From assembly GCA_905250125.1 (NCBI GenBank), contig CAJNOL010000442.1, positions 1-64,000 of the forward strand: 64,000 nucleotides of DNA. The letters run 5' to 3'. The stretch is from Rotaria sordida. Taxonomy: Eukaryota > Rotifera > Eurotatoria > Philodinida > Philodinidae. Shown here in pieces: positions 62,342 through 64,000 of this stretch. A model generated the notes under the pieces. It was not told the origin of the DNA. It was given only the letters and a program-made list of their open reading frames with translations, and did no database searches. The translations under genes and the position numbers were made by a program. Position 1 is the stretch's first letter. Every line of letters starts with the position of its first letter.

Positions 62342-64000
62342 GCTTTTATAAAAGCTTAATTATGTTGTGTTTCACGTTCTTTCTTATCCACGTAAATTTT
62401 CTCTCTAAAAGAAAAAAAAATCCAGATAGTCTGTTTCTTCTTCTCTATTATATATTTTTATTTCACACGTCATCTCATATTCATTGTCAATATTATTACG
62501 ACAACAAAAACATCCGAATAATAAATAAACGATTAGAATGCTTACAGCTCAGCAGGTACATATACTGAAATATTTATAAATGATGAATATTGTTAGTATA
62601 AGAAAATATATATTTAAATTTGACTGAAAATTGAGAATGAATGTTGGAATTATGATTACTTTGCCTTATGTACTCATTTATTAAGTACATATTGATCGAA
62701 ATAATGTCCAGATGTGTTGTAACTATAATTACTATGAATATTTTACTGAGAACTATTTTTTTGCTTTTGTATACAAAATATTTACTTCGATAATGATTAT
62801 TCGTTTGACTTGGTTAAATTTAATTGCCAGCAATGGTTTTAGTAGAATTCATATAAAAAGAAAAATGATTTTTCCAAAGGAGTAAATAAGGTATTTGATT
62901 GATACTCGTTATTCGACTAGTTTGTTTTTCATTTATTTTTGTAAATCATTTTAACAAAAAATAATCTTAATCTTTTTTATGTTTGTTAATAAAATATAGA
63001 ATAATATAAAGAAATTTGAAAGTCGATCGAGATTTTAACTTTTGTTTTTAACGATCTTATAAATAATAAACTCTATTGAAATAGTCAAAAATTATTTCGT
63101 TTTTTTTTTGAATTTGTTATTTTATCGATTAATTGTTCAAAATTTTTCTTTATCTTCGAATTCATTCACAAAAATCTTAGACTAGAAGCAATAACTGTTA
63201 GCATCTTCGGATAACAATTGCCATGGATTTATGATTTCACTCAATCTATATTCATGTCTATGGTTGGTTTATAAATATTACAAAATACTAAAATTACAAT
63301 TTCTATTTCAATTATCAAAATTATTCTGAAAAGACAATTATATTTTATTCTATTCTTTTTTTCTAAACATTGATCAATCGTGAAATCTAAAGGTTGATTC
63401 AATTCTAAATAAAGCGTAACATTAGTATGAAAAAGAAGAAATAACATTCTTATGAATCATCATCATGTTTAATTATTAAAAGGAAAATTTTTGTTTTTTT
63501 TTGAAATACAAATGGAATTAAACATAAAAGGCAAAATGGAAAATTAATAATTAAAGTCTTACAATTAAAATCTAAAACAAAATGTTTTCTTACATTTTAC
63601 TTATACGAACAAAAATCATTTTTTTTCTTTCATTAATGCAAAATATAAACTGATACAATTAACGATGCTACATACATAACATAGTTTTATCAATAATTTC
63701 TTCATCAAAATGTATATTACGTATCTGCTATTTTCTTGAGTGACGTATCAAACAGCAGGCATGTCATTGACAGCAGCATATATGTTCTGTGTATTATACT
63801 TTTGCTTCATACAACTACTATTGGAAGCAATAATTATAATTATATTTTTTAATTAAAAATCGAATTGTACATAGATTTTTAAAGTCAAATATGATTGTGA
63901 TGATATAATCATCAAATAAAATAGATAGCCTATAAGGAGAGATGTGAGAGAATTAAGTTTATTTGTATCGATCCTAGTGAAAAAAGACACTATCAGAATT
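62342..64000. other. Right-hand flank, no gene seen
   Basis: AT-rich sequence upstream of the GPCR to the window edge. Short frames (62284-62568, 63241-63447) have no protein signature. No repeat family from the rest of the window was recognised here. Confidence 0.5.

Overview
This is nuclear DNA of an invertebrate animal. The evidence is about fifteen intron-bearing protein genes with clear animal relatives, GT-AG introns mostly 45-75 bases long, strongly A/T-ending codons and long poly-T tracts. A bdelloid rotifer (Rotaria or Adineta type) fits the AT-rich composition, tiny introns and the orphan GPCR, but that placement is inference. No bacterial, viral, tRNA, rRNA or CRISPR feature was seen.

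Layout. 1-4200 (-): EF-hand protein, running off the left edge. 4450-14009 (+): LRRCC1, a centrosome/cilium coiled-coil protein. 14125-21678 (+): MICU1, gatekeeper of the mitochondrial calcium uniporter. 22635-25235 (+): ankyrin-repeat protein. 25429-29764 (+): RASGEF1-type exchange factor, possibly spliced to the ankyrin gene. 31376-32621 (-): unrecognised secreted cysteine protein made of duplicated exon modules. 38593-42074 (-): CD2BP2 (U5 snRNP). 42139-42471 (-): PHF5A (SF3b, U2 snRNP). 43580-43975 (+): MED11. 44127-45454 (+): EEF1D. 46962-47933 (-): forkhead factor. 50479-50886 (-): small unknown gene. 56484-57502 (-): malectin. 57940-59941 (+): PDE6D. 61286-62341 (-): class A GPCR. Exon models were assembled by hand from splice sites; reading phases agree across every junction reported. 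There is no operon logic overall, but some neighbours are very close (PHF5A/CD2BP2, 64 bases; LRRCC1/MICU1, 115 bases).

The unusual content is in the few long introns (LRRCC1, MICU1, CD2BP2, PDE6D, the EF-hand gene). They are packed with non-autonomous foldback DNA transposons, often nested. Two insertions can be proved from the window itself. One is a 726-base TTAA-flanked (piggyBac-type) element whose empty site survives in a paralogous repeat 2 kb away. The other is a hAT-type element with an exact 8-base target duplication. A decayed piggyBac transposase C-terminus lies at about 36.8-37.1 kb. A dispersed GC-rich repeat family built on a GGGTCCGGGTCC core recurs about a dozen times. Large stretches (32.6-36.5, 47.9-50.4, 51-56.4 and 62.3-64 kb) hold no gene I can support.
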